The position numbers and the translations under genes are program-made. Below are positions 33,920-41,479 of a stretch of DNA of 47,754 bases, one piece after another. The stretch comes from CAZUFB01 sp964619775. GTDB taxonomy: Bacteria > Actinomycetota > Coriobacteriia > Coriobacteriales > UMGS124. Positions within the stretch are counted from its first letter, which is position 1. Each line of letters starts with the position of its first letter. The notes under the pieces are model-generated. The model was not told the origin of the DNA, ran no database searches, and saw nothing but the letters and a program-made list of their open reading frames with translations. The stretch lies in the NCBI GenBank assembly GCA_964619775.1, contig CAZUFB010000007.1, positions 1 through 47,754 of the forward strand. The letters run 5' to 3'.

Positions 33920-34028
33920 GTTCCGCAACCCTCCCCACGCGGGTTTCTCGCTCGCAAGGCGCCGGGAGGCGCGGCGTACTGGCGTACGGTAAGCCTCCCG
34001 GCAACGCAGCGAGCGAGGTTCCGCAACC
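33920..34028. repeat. Three-tier stem-loop flanked by 11-bp direct repeats
   Basis: Between leuC and leuD, three nested perfect inverted repeats share one axis. They are CTCGCTCGC / GCGAGCGAG (33947-33955, 34009-34017), GCCGGGAGGC / GCCTCCCGGC (33961-33970, 33993-34002) and CGTAC / GTACG (33975-33979, 33984-33988). The structure is flanked by direct copies of GTTCCGCAACC (33920-33930 and 34018-34028). It may be a small inserted repeat element, or an mRNA structure controlling leuD-leuB relative to leuC. No U-tract follows. Confidence 0.6.
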
Positions 34029-34032
34029 TCCC

Positions 34033-35298
34033 TTAAAGGTCGGAGGGGGCGGCGATGTGGCCGGCGACGGCGCTGGCTGCCGCCACGGAGGGGCCGGCGA
34101 GGTAGACCTCGGAGGCAGGGTCGCCCATACGGCCCACGAAGTTGCGGTTGGTGGTCGCCACGGCGCGCTCGCCGGCGGCGAGGATGCCCATGTAGCCGCC
34201 CAGGCAGGGACCGCAGGTGGGGGTCGCCACGGCGCAGTGCGCGTCGAGGAAGACGTCCATGAGGCCCTCCTCGACGCACTGGCGCCAGACCTGCTGGGTT
34301 GCGGGGATCACGATGCAGCGCACGTCGGGGTGTACGGTGCGGCCGCGCAGGACATCGGCCGCGGCGCGCATGTCCTCGATGCGCCCGTTGGTGCAGCTGC
34401 CGATGACCGCCTGGTCGATCTTGATGTGGCGCGACTCGGCGACGGTGTGGGTGTTCGAAGGCAGGTGGGGCCAGCTCACCGTGGGCTCGACACGCGAGAC
34501 GTCAACATGCACGACCTCGGAGTACTCGGCGTCGGGGTCGGGGCTGTACTCGACGAAGGGACGCTCGCAGCGGCCTTCGAGCCAGGCGCGCGCCACGTCG
34601 TCGGCCTCGAACAGGCCCGCCTTGCCGCCCGCCTCGATGGCCATGTTGCTCATCGTGAGGCGCGCCTCCATGCTGAGGGAGGCCACGGCGGGGCCGCCGA
34701 ACTCCATGGCGGCGTAGAGCGCGCCGTCGACGCCGATAAGGCCGATGATGTGCAAGATGACGTCCTTGCCGCACACGCCGGCAGGAAGCCCGCCCTCGAG
34801 TTCGAAGCGGATCGTGCGGGGCACCTTGAACCAGGCGCGCCCCGTGGCCATGCCCACGCCGGCGTCGGTGGAGCCCACGCCGGTGGCGAAGGCGCCCAGG
34901 GCACCGTAGGTGCAGGTGTGCGAGTCGGCGCCGATGACGAGGTCGCCGGGCACGACGACGCCCTGCTCGGGAAGCAGTGCGTGCTCGACGCCCATGCAGC
35001 CGACCTCCCAGTAGTGGGAGATGCCCTGCGCGCGGGCGAAGTCGCGCATGGCCTTGGCCTGCTCGGCGCTCTTGATGTCCTTGTTGGGAGCGTAGTGGTC
35101 GGGCACGAGGCACACGCGGTCGCGGTCGAACACGTGCCGGGCACCCAGGTCGTCGAAGACCTTGATGGCGATGGGGGCCGTGATGTCGTTGGCGAGCACG
35201 AGGTCGAGGTCGCACTCGACGAGCTGGCCGGGGCGGACCTCGTCGAGACCGGCGTGGGCGGCCAGGATCTTCTCGGCCAGGGTCATGGGGCGGGGCAT
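34033..35298 (-). CDS. leuC: 3-isopropylmalate dehydratase large subunit
   Basis: Iron-sulfur large subunit of isopropylmalate isomerase, 421 residues, matching the short homoaconitase-like type that pairs with short LeuD. It shows VIGADSHTCTYGALGAFATGVGSTD, and cluster cysteines in VIGSCTNGRIED and ATPTCGPCLGGYMG. The start at 35298 (MPRPMTLAEKIL) has GGGAGGT 10 bp upstream. It is 83 bp downstream of leuA. Confidence 0.95.
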   Translation of the reverse strand: MPRPMTLAEKILAAHAGLDEVRPGQLVECDLDLVLANDITAPIAIKVFDDLGARHVFDRDRVCLVPDHYAPNKDIKSAEQAKAMRDFARAQGISHYWEVGCMGVEHALLPEQGVVVPGDLVIGADSHTCTYGALGAFATGVGSTDAGVGMATGRAWFKVPRTIRFELEGGLPAGVCGKDVILHIIGLIGVDGALYAAMEFGGPAVASLSMEARLTMSNMAIEAGGKAGLFEADDVARAWLEGRCERPFVEYSPDPDAEYSEVVHVDVSRVEPTVSWPHLPSNTHTVAESRHIKIDQAVIGSCTNGRIEDMRAAADVLRGRTVHPDVRCIVIPATQQVWRQCVEEGLMDVFLDAHCAVATPTCGPCLGGYMGILAAGERAVATTNRNFVGRMGDPASEVYLAGPSVAAASAVAGHIAAPSDL

Positions 35299-35340
35299 GG
35301 GTGCACGGACCTCCCTTTCGATGGCGGCGGATGCGAAAGC

Positions 35341-35359
35341 GGGAGGCGCGGGGCCTCCC
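35341..35359 (-). promoter_or_regulatory. Hairpin between leuA and leuC
   Basis: GGGAGGC-GCGGG-GCCTCCC (35341-35359) is a perfect 7-bp stem in the leuA-leuC spacer. The same GGGAGGC/GCCTCCC core occurs in the leuC-leuD stem-loop, suggesting a shared processing or stability signal. No U-tract follows. Confidence 0.4.
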
Positions 35360-35381
35360 CTCCTGAACGGGCGCGCGGGGC

Positions 35382-36917
35382 CTACCCCCGCTGCGCCAGG
35401 CGCTCGGCAGCCAGCAGGCGGTTGAGCGCGTTGAGGTAGGCCTTGGTGGAGGCGACCACGATGTCGCCGTCGGAGCCGCGGCCGCTGAAGACCTTGCCCT
35501 CGGCCGACGTCACGCGCACCGTGACCTCTCCCAGGGCGTCGATGCCGCGCGAGATGGCCTTGACCGAGAACTCGGCGAGGTCGTTGTCGACCTGGACGAC
35601 CTTGTCGACGGCCTTGTAGACCGCATCGATGGGGCCGGTGCCGAAGGCGCACTCGGTGACGGTGACCCCCTCGTCGTTGGTGAGGGTGACGGTGGCCGTG
35701 GGGGTGAGCGGGAAGCCGCACGAGATCTGCACCGCGCCGAGAGTGTAGATGGCGCTCACCTCGCGCTGGTACTGGCGCACGATGCTCTCGAGGTCCTCGT
35801 CGTAGACCTCCTTCTTCTTGTCGGCCATCTCGAGGAACGACTCGTAGACGCGCTCGAACTCGTCGTCGCCGAAGACGTAGCCCAGTTCCGCGAGGCGGTG
35901 GCGCAGCGCGGCGTGGCCCGAGCGCGCCGAGAGCAGGATCTGGCTGCCGGCGGCGCCGACCTCCTCGGGGCTGATGATCTCGTAGGTCTCGCGCGCCTTG
36001 AGCACGCCGTCCTGGTGGATGCCCGAAGAGTGCGCGAACGCGTTGGCGCCCACGACGGCCTTGTTGGGCTGCACGTTGATGCCGGTGATGTTGCTCACCA
36101 GATGGCTTGCGTGGATGATCTCGCGCGTGTTGACGTCGGTGTGGGCGTCGAGCTCGTCGCCGTGCATCTTGATGGCCATGACGATCTCTTCGAGGGCGGC
36201 GTTGCCTGCGCGCTCGCCCAGGCCGTTGACGGTGCACTCCACCTGGGTGGCGCCGTTCTTGACGCCGGCGAGCGCCAGGGCCGTGGCCATGCCGAGGTCG
36301 TTGTGGGTGTGGACGGCCACCGTGACGTTCTCGATGCCGCGGACGTTCTCCATGAGGCCGCGGATGCGCGCGCCGAAGTGCTCGGGAAGCGAGTAGCCCG
36401 TGGTGTCGGGGATGTTCACCACCGTGGCGCCGGCCTCGACGACCGCCTCGATGATGCGCTCGAGGAACTTCTGGTCGGAACGGCCGGCGTCTTCGGCGTA
36501 GAACTCGACGTCTTCGACGTAGCTCTTGGCGTAGCGCACGGCGTGGACGGCCTTCTCGATGCACTGCTCCTCGGTGATGCGCAGCTTGTCGCGCATATGG
36601 CTCGGCGAGACGCCCAGGCCGGTGTGGATGCGCGGGCGCTTGGCGGTCGCCAGGGCGCGCGCGGCCTCGTCGATGTCCTTGTCGACGGCGCGCGTGAGGG
36701 CGCACACCACCGCGTCGTCGCCGGCGAGCCTGCCGATCTCGGCGACGCTCTTGAAGTCGCCCGGGCTCGAGACGGGGAAACCCGCCTCGATGACGTCGAC
36801 CCCCAGGCGCAGCAGCTGGCGGGCGATGAGGAGCTTCTCCTCGGTGTTCATGCTGGCGCCGGGCGACTGCTCGCCGTCGCGCAGGGTGGTGTCGAAAATG
36901 ACGATCTTGCGGGTCAT
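35382..36917 (-). CDS. leuA: 2-isopropylmalate synthase
   Basis: First committed step of leucine synthesis: condenses acetyl-CoA with 2-oxoisovalerate. 511 residues, LeuA type 1. Motifs: IFDTTLRDGEQSPGASMN (catalytic Arg/Asp), the metal-binding HTHNDLGMATA, and GLGERAGNAALEE. The C-terminal regulatory domain (about 390-505) carries leucine feedback control in this family. The ATG at 36917 follows AGGAGG. A long leader (over 300 bp) precedes it with a candidate leucine-rich leader peptide and hairpins. Confidence 0.95.
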   Translation of the reverse strand: MTRKIVIFDTTLRDGEQSPGASMNTEEKLLIARQLLRLGVDVIEAGFPVSSPGDFKSVAEIGRLAGDDAVVCALTRAVDKDIDEAARALATAKRPRIHTGLGVSPSHMRDKLRITEEQCIEKAVHAVRYAKSYVEDVEFYAEDAGRSDQKFLERIIEAVVEAGATVVNIPDTTGYSLPEHFGARIRGLMENVRGIENVTVAVHTHNDLGMATALALAGVKNGATQVECTVNGLGERAGNAALEEIVMAIKMHGDELDAHTDVNTREIIHASHLVSNITGINVQPNKAVVGANAFAHSSGIHQDGVLKARETYEIISPEEVGAAGSQILLSARSGHAALRHRLAELGYVFGDDEFERVYESFLEMADKKKEVYDEDLESIVRQYQREVSAIYTLGAVQISCGFPLTPTATVTLTNDEGVTVTECAFGTGPIDAVYKAVDKVVQVDNDLAEFSVKAISRGIDALGEVTVRVTSAEGKVFSGRGSDGDIVVASTKAYLNALNRLLAAERLAQRG

Positions 36918-36934
36918 AGCAAACCTCCTGACGG

Positions 36935-36960
36935 GTGCGCGGCGGCAAGGGCCGCCGCAC
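36935..36960 (-). promoter_or_regulatory. Hairpin just upstream of the leuA ribosome site
   Basis: GTGCGCGGCGGC (36935-36946) can pair with GCCGCCGCAC (36951-36960) over a 4-nt loop with a 2-nt bulge. It ends about 8 bp before AGGAGG. It could influence leuA translation as part of a leader switch; this is inference from position. Confidence 0.3.
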
Positions 36961-37222
36961 GTGGCCTCCAACAATAGCAAGGTGCGCGCGCCACCGCGAC
37001 GCCGACCGACGTTCAGGCGCCGAGCAGCGAAGGACGCGCACATCTCGCGCAGGTATGCGAATGAAGGCGTAGAAGGTGCGGCAAAGCATGCCTTGACGGA
37101 TGGGAGGCGAAAGCGTCTGCCCCGCACGGGCCGGAACGGCAAGCCGCCGCACGGCTGCGGGCCGGAACGCCTCGCACAGAAGCTATGCGCGCTGGGAGAT
37201 GCGGAAAGGCGAGGCGCGACCC

Positions 37223-37345
37223 CTAGCGCGCCGTGGTAAGTCGGAGGCTGGCAAGGCCGGCAAGAAGGAGCCGCTGCGAGGCATTCTGCCCGATGCGCAC
37301 ACAGGCGCCCGCCAGACCCTTCGTCGCTGCAGCTATGCCGAACAT
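37223..37345 (-). CDS. Candidate leucine-rich leader peptide of leuA
   Basis: A 40-codon frame about 305 bp upstream of leuA, with GAGAGGGGCAAGG before its ATG. Six of the eleven residues 26-36 are leucine (LLLAGLASLRL) and the frame stops four codons later. Leucine-codon clusters near the end of a short upstream ORF are the hallmark of ribosome-mediated attenuation of leu operons. Downstream RNA can form CGCCTCGC / GCGAGGCG and other stems, but I see no clear terminator with a U-tract. Functional attenuation is therefore a hypothesis. Confidence 0.35.
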   Translation of the reverse strand: MFGIAAATKGLAGACVRIGQNASQRLLLAGLASLRLTTAR

Positions 37346-37402
37346 CCTTGCCCCTCTCGCACGGGTTTCCGCGCACCCCTGCGGCGCGCGGGTCAAAAAG
37401 AC

Positions 37403-37408
37403 AGTATA
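37403..37408 (-). promoter_or_regulatory. Possible -10 box for the leu leader transcript
   Basis: TATACT on the minus strand (complement of 37403-37408) lies about 58 bp upstream of the leader peptide ATG. The -35 region is poor (GTGCCG at 17-bp spacing), so this is tentative. The rest of the 733-bp region between tsaB-rimI-tsaD and leuA shows two copies of CGGGCCGGAACG (37127-37138 and 37158-37169) of unknown meaning. Confidence 0.3.
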
Positions 37409-37650
37409 CGCAGCGGTACGGGGCGCGGCACCGCGGCCGCGCCCCGTGCACAGAGTGGACACACGGCGAAACCGCAGAAGACGGCGGAAAGCAGCGTGGC
37501 GAAACCCAGGCGGTGGCCCGCCTCGTGCCCGGCGGGGGCGTCGCCCACCGGCGCAAGGGACGCCCCGATCGCGGTCATGGAGACCGCCCGCCGGCTTGGA
37601 TGGGGAGGCGGCCTTTTTCGGCTGAAGAAGTCAGGATTGCGCAGGTCGCC

Positions 37651-40119
37651 CTACAGCGCCATGTTGGGGTCGGCGTCGGCGGTCAGGTCCGAAAACTCGC
37701 CGCGCTCGAACTTGCGCCGCGCCACCAGGGCTATCATCGCGGCGTTGTCGGTGCAGGCCTCCGGCGGCGGCAGGGTCACGCGCACGCCGCGCCTGCCGAA
37801 CGCCTCCTGATAGGCGGCGCGCAGCTCGGGGTTGGCGGTCACCCCGCCGCCTGCGCAGAAGTCGCGCACGCCGCACTCCCTCACGGCCTTCACGGCCTTG
37901 CTCACCTGCACGTCGACGACCGCCGCCTCGAAGCTCGCGGCCAGGTCGGGCAGGTTCACGGCGCGCCCGGCGTCGTTCTCGTCGCGGATGTAGGTGACCA
38001 CCGCGGTCTTGAGGCCCGACAGCGAGAAGCGGTAGTCGTGGCTGTGCATCATCGCGCGGGGGAAGTCGACGGCCCGCGGATTGCCGGCCTTGGCCAGGCG
38101 GCTGATGATGGGGCCGCCGGGATAGCCCAGGCCCAGGGCCTTGGCAACCTTGTCGAACGCCTCGCCCACCGCGTCGTCGAGCGTCTCGCCAAGCACTTCG
38201 TAGTCGCCCCAGTCCCTCACGTGCACAAGCATCGTGTGGCCGCCCGATAGCAGGCTCGCCACAAAGGGCGGCTCCAGGTCGGGGGTCTCGAAGAGGTTCG
38301 CGAACAGGTGGCCTTCGAGGTGGTTGACGCAGATAAGCGGCTTGTCGGCCGCCCAGGCGACGCCTTTGGCGAAGGCGACGCCCACCACCAGGGCGCCCAC
38401 GAGGCCCGGCCCTTGGGTCACCGCGACGGCCGCAAGCTCGTCGGGGCGCAGGGGGCCGGCAAGCCCCAGGCTCTCGCCCGCCCGCGCCATAGCCTCCTCG
38501 TAGACGCCCACGACGGCCTCGGTGTGCTTGCGGCTCGCGATCTCGGGCACCACCCCGCCGAAGCGGGCGTGGAAGTCGATCTGGGTGGCGACGACGTTGG
38601 CGCGCAGGACACCCGCACCGTCGATGACGGCCATCGCGGTCTCGTCGCAGCTGCTCTCGACCGCCAGGATGAGCGGGCCGGCCGCCTCCACGGCCACCTG
38701 TTCGCCCGCGGTGCGCGCAGGGCGCTCCGGGGGCCACGCGCGCGTCGTGGGATGCGGCTCGGACTCGCCGGCCTCGACGTCGATGGAAAGGGGCAGCGCC
38801 GCCTTCATCGTAAGCGCGTCGCGGCCGCGGCCGTAGTAGTTGCGGCGCACGCCCACCTCGGCGTAGCCCACCTGCCCGTAGAGCGACCGGGCCGCCGCGT
38901 TGTCGCGGGCGACCTCGAGCGTCGAGGTGCGGGCCCCGAGCATCTGCGCGTCGTAGGAGATGCGGGCGAGCAGGCGCTTGGCGAGTCCCGACCGGCGCCG
39001 TTCGGGGTCGACGGCCACATCGAGCACCTCGAGGTTGCCGTCGACCACCGCGCCGCCCGCGAAGGCGACGATCGTCCCCTGGTCGTGGGCGACCCACCAC
39101 GTGCGGCCCGGCAGCGCGGCGTCGTCGCCGAACATGTCGGCCGTCCAGCAGGCATGCCCCAGCTCGGGCGGGAAGGCGCGCGCCTCGAGGGCGGCCACCG
39201 CGGCGCAGTCGTTCACGCCCATGGGGCGCAGCTGCACGTGGACGTCGCCGAGTGCGTCGTCCACGCCGGTGGTGCGCACCGAGGCCGGCTCGGCCATGCC
39301 CAGGCGCACCCGCTCGTTTTCCTCGGCGTCCGACAGCCGGGTGTAGACAGGCAGCACGAGCGCGGGATCCCCGGAGCCCGCACCGCGGCACGGCATCTGC
39401 CGCGTTCCCGCGGCGCCTTGCGGCTGCCGCACCGCAGCGTCGGCCTCTGTTCTGCCGAAGGCTTCCGCTGCAGCGGCGCGCAAAAGGCCTTCTCCCGTGG
39501 GGTGCCATATATCCTCGGGCGCGAACCGTCCGAAGCCCGCCGCCTCGTAGAGCGCGCGGTACTTGCCCAGGCCGTCTCCGGTCAGCGTGATCTCGCCGCG
39601 GTCGGGGCGTTGCGCCCAAGCGGCCACGGCATCGGCGGCCTTCATGACGCACTCGACCTCGAAGCGGCGGTGCGCCCCGGCACCGTCCAGCAGGTACAGG
39701 CCCGGATAGATCTCCTTGCGCATCGCGTCGCCCACCACGCCGAGCAGGCCGCGCACGCCGGCCTTCCACGCGCCCCACGCCACCGCGTCGAGCGTCGAGA
39801 CGCCGTACAGGGGCACCCCGAGGCCGCAGGCAAGGCCCTTGGCCGTCGCCACGCCGATGCGCACGCCGGTGAAGGAGCCGGGGCCCGTGCCGACCAGCAC
39901 CGCGTGAACGCCGCCACGCGCGAGGCCCAGGCCGGAAAGCAGCTCGTCGACGACGGTCACGAGCTGCTCGTTGGCGCGGCGGCGGCAGAGCCGGTCGGCG
40001 CTTCCCAGCACCTCGAAACCCGCCGGCGCGCCGTCCCCGCCCATCTGCACGCGCCCCGCCGCGCAGGCGAGCATGTCGGTCGAGGTATCGACCGCCAGGA
40101 TGTTCCACACGTCGTTCAC
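37651..40119 (-). CDS. TsaB-RimI-TsaD triple fusion for t6A tRNA modification
   Basis: One 822-residue frame holds three usually separate proteins. Residues 1-275 are TsaB (ILAVDTSTDMLACA, VGTGPGSFTGVRIGVATAKGLA). Residues 293-445 are a RimI-like N-acetyltransferase (LDVAVDPERRRSGLAKRLL as the acetyl-CoA site). Residues 480-815 are TsaD (LAVESSCDETAMAVID, metal histidines in NHLEGH 599-604, SGGHTML). TsaB and TsaD make the threonylcarbamoyl-transferase core; RimI acetylates ribosomal protein S18. Linkers 276-292 and 446-479 are Ala/Glu/Pro rich. The GTG start at 40119 has AAAGG upstream. tsaE lies just before it across a probably false gap. Confidence 0.93.
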   Translation of the reverse strand: MNDVWNILAVDTSTDMLACAAGRVQMGGDGAPAGFEVLGSADRLCRRRANEQLVTVVDELLSGLGLARGGVHAVLVGTGPGSFTGVRIGVATAKGLACGLGVPLYGVSTLDAVAWGAWKAGVRGLLGVVGDAMRKEIYPGLYLLDGAGAHRRFEVECVMKAADAVAAWAQRPDRGEITLTGDGLGKYRALYEAAGFGRFAPEDIWHPTGEGLLRAAAAEAFGRTEADAAVRQPQGAAGTRQMPCRGAGSGDPALVLPVYTRLSDAEENERVRLGMAEPASVRTTGVDDALGDVHVQLRPMGVNDCAAVAALEARAFPPELGHACWTADMFGDDAALPGRTWWVAHDQGTIVAFAGGAVVDGNLEVLDVAVDPERRRSGLAKRLLARISYDAQMLGARTSTLEVARDNAAARSLYGQVGYAEVGVRRNYYGRGRDALTMKAALPLSIDVEAGESEPHPTTRAWPPERPARTAGEQVAVEAAGPLILAVESSCDETAMAVIDGAGVLRANVVATQIDFHARFGGVVPEIASRKHTEAVVGVYEEAMARAGESLGLAGPLRPDELAAVAVTQGPGLVGALVVGVAFAKGVAWAADKPLICVNHLEGHLFANLFETPDLEPPFVASLLSGGHTMLVHVRDWGDYEVLGETLDDAVGEAFDKVAKALGLGYPGGPIISRLAKAGNPRAVDFPRAMMHSHDYRFSLSGLKTAVVTYIRDENDAGRAVNLPDLAASFEAAVVDVQVSKAVKAVRECGVRDFCAGGGVTANPELRAAYQEAFGRRGVRVTLPPPEACTDNAAMIALVARRKFERGEFSDLTADADPNMAL

Positions 40120-40129
40120 GGCAACCTTT

Positions 40130-40146
40130 CCCTATCCTTCCAGCCC
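40130..40146. repeat. 17-bp sequence repeated on both sides of the gap
   Basis: CCCTATCCTTCCAGCCC occurs at 40130-40146, touching the left gap edge, and again at 40247-40263, touching the right edge. This is what overlapping contig ends look like. Collapsing the two copies places the tsaB start 12 bp after the tsaE stop. Confidence 0.9.
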
Positions 40147-40246
40147 NNNNNNNNNNNNNNNNNNNNNNNNNNNNNNNNNNNNNNNNNNNNNNNNNNNNNN
40201 NNNNNNNNNNNNNNNNNNNNNNNNNNNNNNNNNNNNNNNNNNNNNN
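40147..40246. other. Assembly gap (100 N), probably artificial
   Basis: Exactly 100 N between identical 17-bp ends. Removing the N run and one repeat copy keeps both neighbouring genes intact, so little or nothing is probably missing. Confidence 0.98.
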
Positions 40247-40248
40247 CC

Positions 40249-40803
40249 CTATCCTTCCAGCCCGCTTTCCACGGACCCGTCGAGCGCCGCGGCAAGCTCG
40301 CAGGCGCGCCGGCCGTGCGGGGCGAGGCGCACGATGCGCGCCGGCTCCTCGCCGGGGACCGCCGAGGCGTCGTCGCGCACAAGCTCCACGTCGAGGCGCT
40401 CGTCGCCGAGCTCGTCGGAGAACAGCTCGCCCCACTCGACCAGGCACGCACCGTCGCCGTCAAGCGCGTCGTAGAGCCCGACGTCGTCAAGCTGCCCCGC
40501 GTCCTCGAGCCGGTAGAGGTCGAAGTGATAGAGCGGGATGCGCCCGCCGTCGTGCAGGCACATGATGGTGAACGTGGGGCTCGTCACCGGACCCTCGTCG
40601 CCCAAGCCGCGTGCCACGCCGCCGACGAGGCAGGTCTTGCCCGCGCCCAGGTCGCCCGTCAGCACCACCGCGTCGCCCGGCTGCAGCAGCGCCCCCAGCA
40701 GCTCGCCGAACCGAAAGGTCGCCGCGGCCGACGCGCTGCGGTAGACCCCCTTGCCCAGGCGTTCGGGCCACGCCGCGGCGGCCTCCTCCGCGCACGCGCC
40801 CAT
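40249..40803 (-). CDS. tsaE: tRNA t6A synthesis ATPase TsaE
   Basis: A 184-residue P-loop protein needed for t6A turnover with TsaB and TsaD. It has Walker A GDLGAGKTCLV (50-60), VTSPTFTIMCLHDGG, IPLYHFDLYRLED and the LVEWGEL motif. The ATG at 40803 overlaps the udg stop (TGATG). It is followed by the TsaB-RimI-TsaD fusion, so all t6A transferase components except TsaC are together here. Confidence 0.93.
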   Translation of the reverse strand: MGACAEEAAAAWPERLGKGVYRSASAAATFRFGELLGALLQPGDAVVLTGDLGAGKTCLVGGVARGLGDEGPVTSPTFTIMCLHDGGRIPLYHFDLYRLEDAGQLDDVGLYDALDGDGACLVEWGELFSDELGDERLDVELVRDDASAVPGEEPARIVRLAPHGRRACELAAALDGSVESGLEG

Positions 40804-41444
40804 CAGCGGGCGCCCGGGTTCATCTCGATGTCCTGCAGCGACACCTCGCCGCGCAGGATCTGCCCCATGAGGCGGAAGTCGTGCTCCAGGTCGGGCAGCT
40901 TGTTGGAGTCCCGCAGCACGGCGGCCGGGTGGAACGTCGGCAGCACGGAGAAGTGCCCGGTGCGGAACACCTTGCCGCGCAGGCGCGTGATGCCCACCTC
41001 GGTACGCAGGATGAAGCGCGTCGCCGGGTTGCCCATCGTCATGATGACGTCGGGCCAGATGCTGCGAATCTGCTCGCGCAGGTAGGGCGAGCACACCTCC
41101 ACCTCGTCGGGCCTGGGGTCGCGGTTGCCCGGCGGTCGGCATTTGAGCACGTTGGCGATGTAGATGTCCTCGCGGTGCACGCCGGACTGCTCGGCGAGCA
41201 TGCGGTCGAGCAGCTCGCCGGCACGGCCCACGAACGGCAGGCCCATCTCGTCCTCGGTCGCGCCGGGGGCCTCGCCCACGAGCACGACGCGCGCATGGGG
41301 GTTGCCCGTCCCGAAGACGATGTTCTTGCGCGTCTCGCCCAGCGGGCACAGGTGGCAGTCGCCGAGCACGGCGCGAATCTCCTCGAGGCGCACCTCGCCC
41401 GCCTTCTGGTGGTCGTGTCCGGGAATCTTGAGAATGGCAGTCAT
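40803..41444 (-). CDS. Uracil-DNA glycosylase, family 4 type
   Basis: A 213-residue repair enzyme that removes uracil from DNA. It has the four cysteines expected to bind a [4Fe-4S] cluster (C30, C33, C102, C118), motif 1 GEAPGATEDEMGLPFVGRAG (57-76) and the late motif TFHPAAVLRD. The start at 41444 follows GAGGTCTCGAC. It is short and lacks the polymerase-fused form. It overlaps tsaE by one base, which suggests coupling by position rather than shared function. Confidence 0.92.
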   Translation of the reverse strand: MTAILKIPGHDHQKAGEVRLEEIRAVLGDCHLCPLGETRKNIVFGTGNPHARVVLVGEAPGATEDEMGLPFVGRAGELLDRMLAEQSGVHREDIYIANVLKCRPPGNRDPRPDEVEVCSPYLREQIRSIWPDVIMTMGNPATRFILRTEVGITRLRGKVFRTGHFSVLPTFHPAAVLRDSNKLPDLEHDFRLMGQILRGEVSLQDIEMNPGAR

Positions 41445-41479
41445 GTCGAGACCTCGCTCGCTGCGTCCTGAGCGCACCG

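Noticed and set aside
34033..37152. A 1039-codon frame that would fuse leuC to upstream sequence.
   Set aside because: The extension overlaps leuA out of frame; LeuC starts at 35298 with a ribosome site and normal length.
36918..37345. T-box riboswitch upstream of leuA.
   Set aside because: The conserved antiterminator bulge sequence was looked for and not found.
37393..37578. A 61-codon minus-strand frame (starts MTAIGASLAPVG) upstream of the leu leader.
   Set aside because: The first half has good codon bias, but the ribosome site is weak, the end runs over the possible promoter, and no family is recognised. Too uncertain to annotate.
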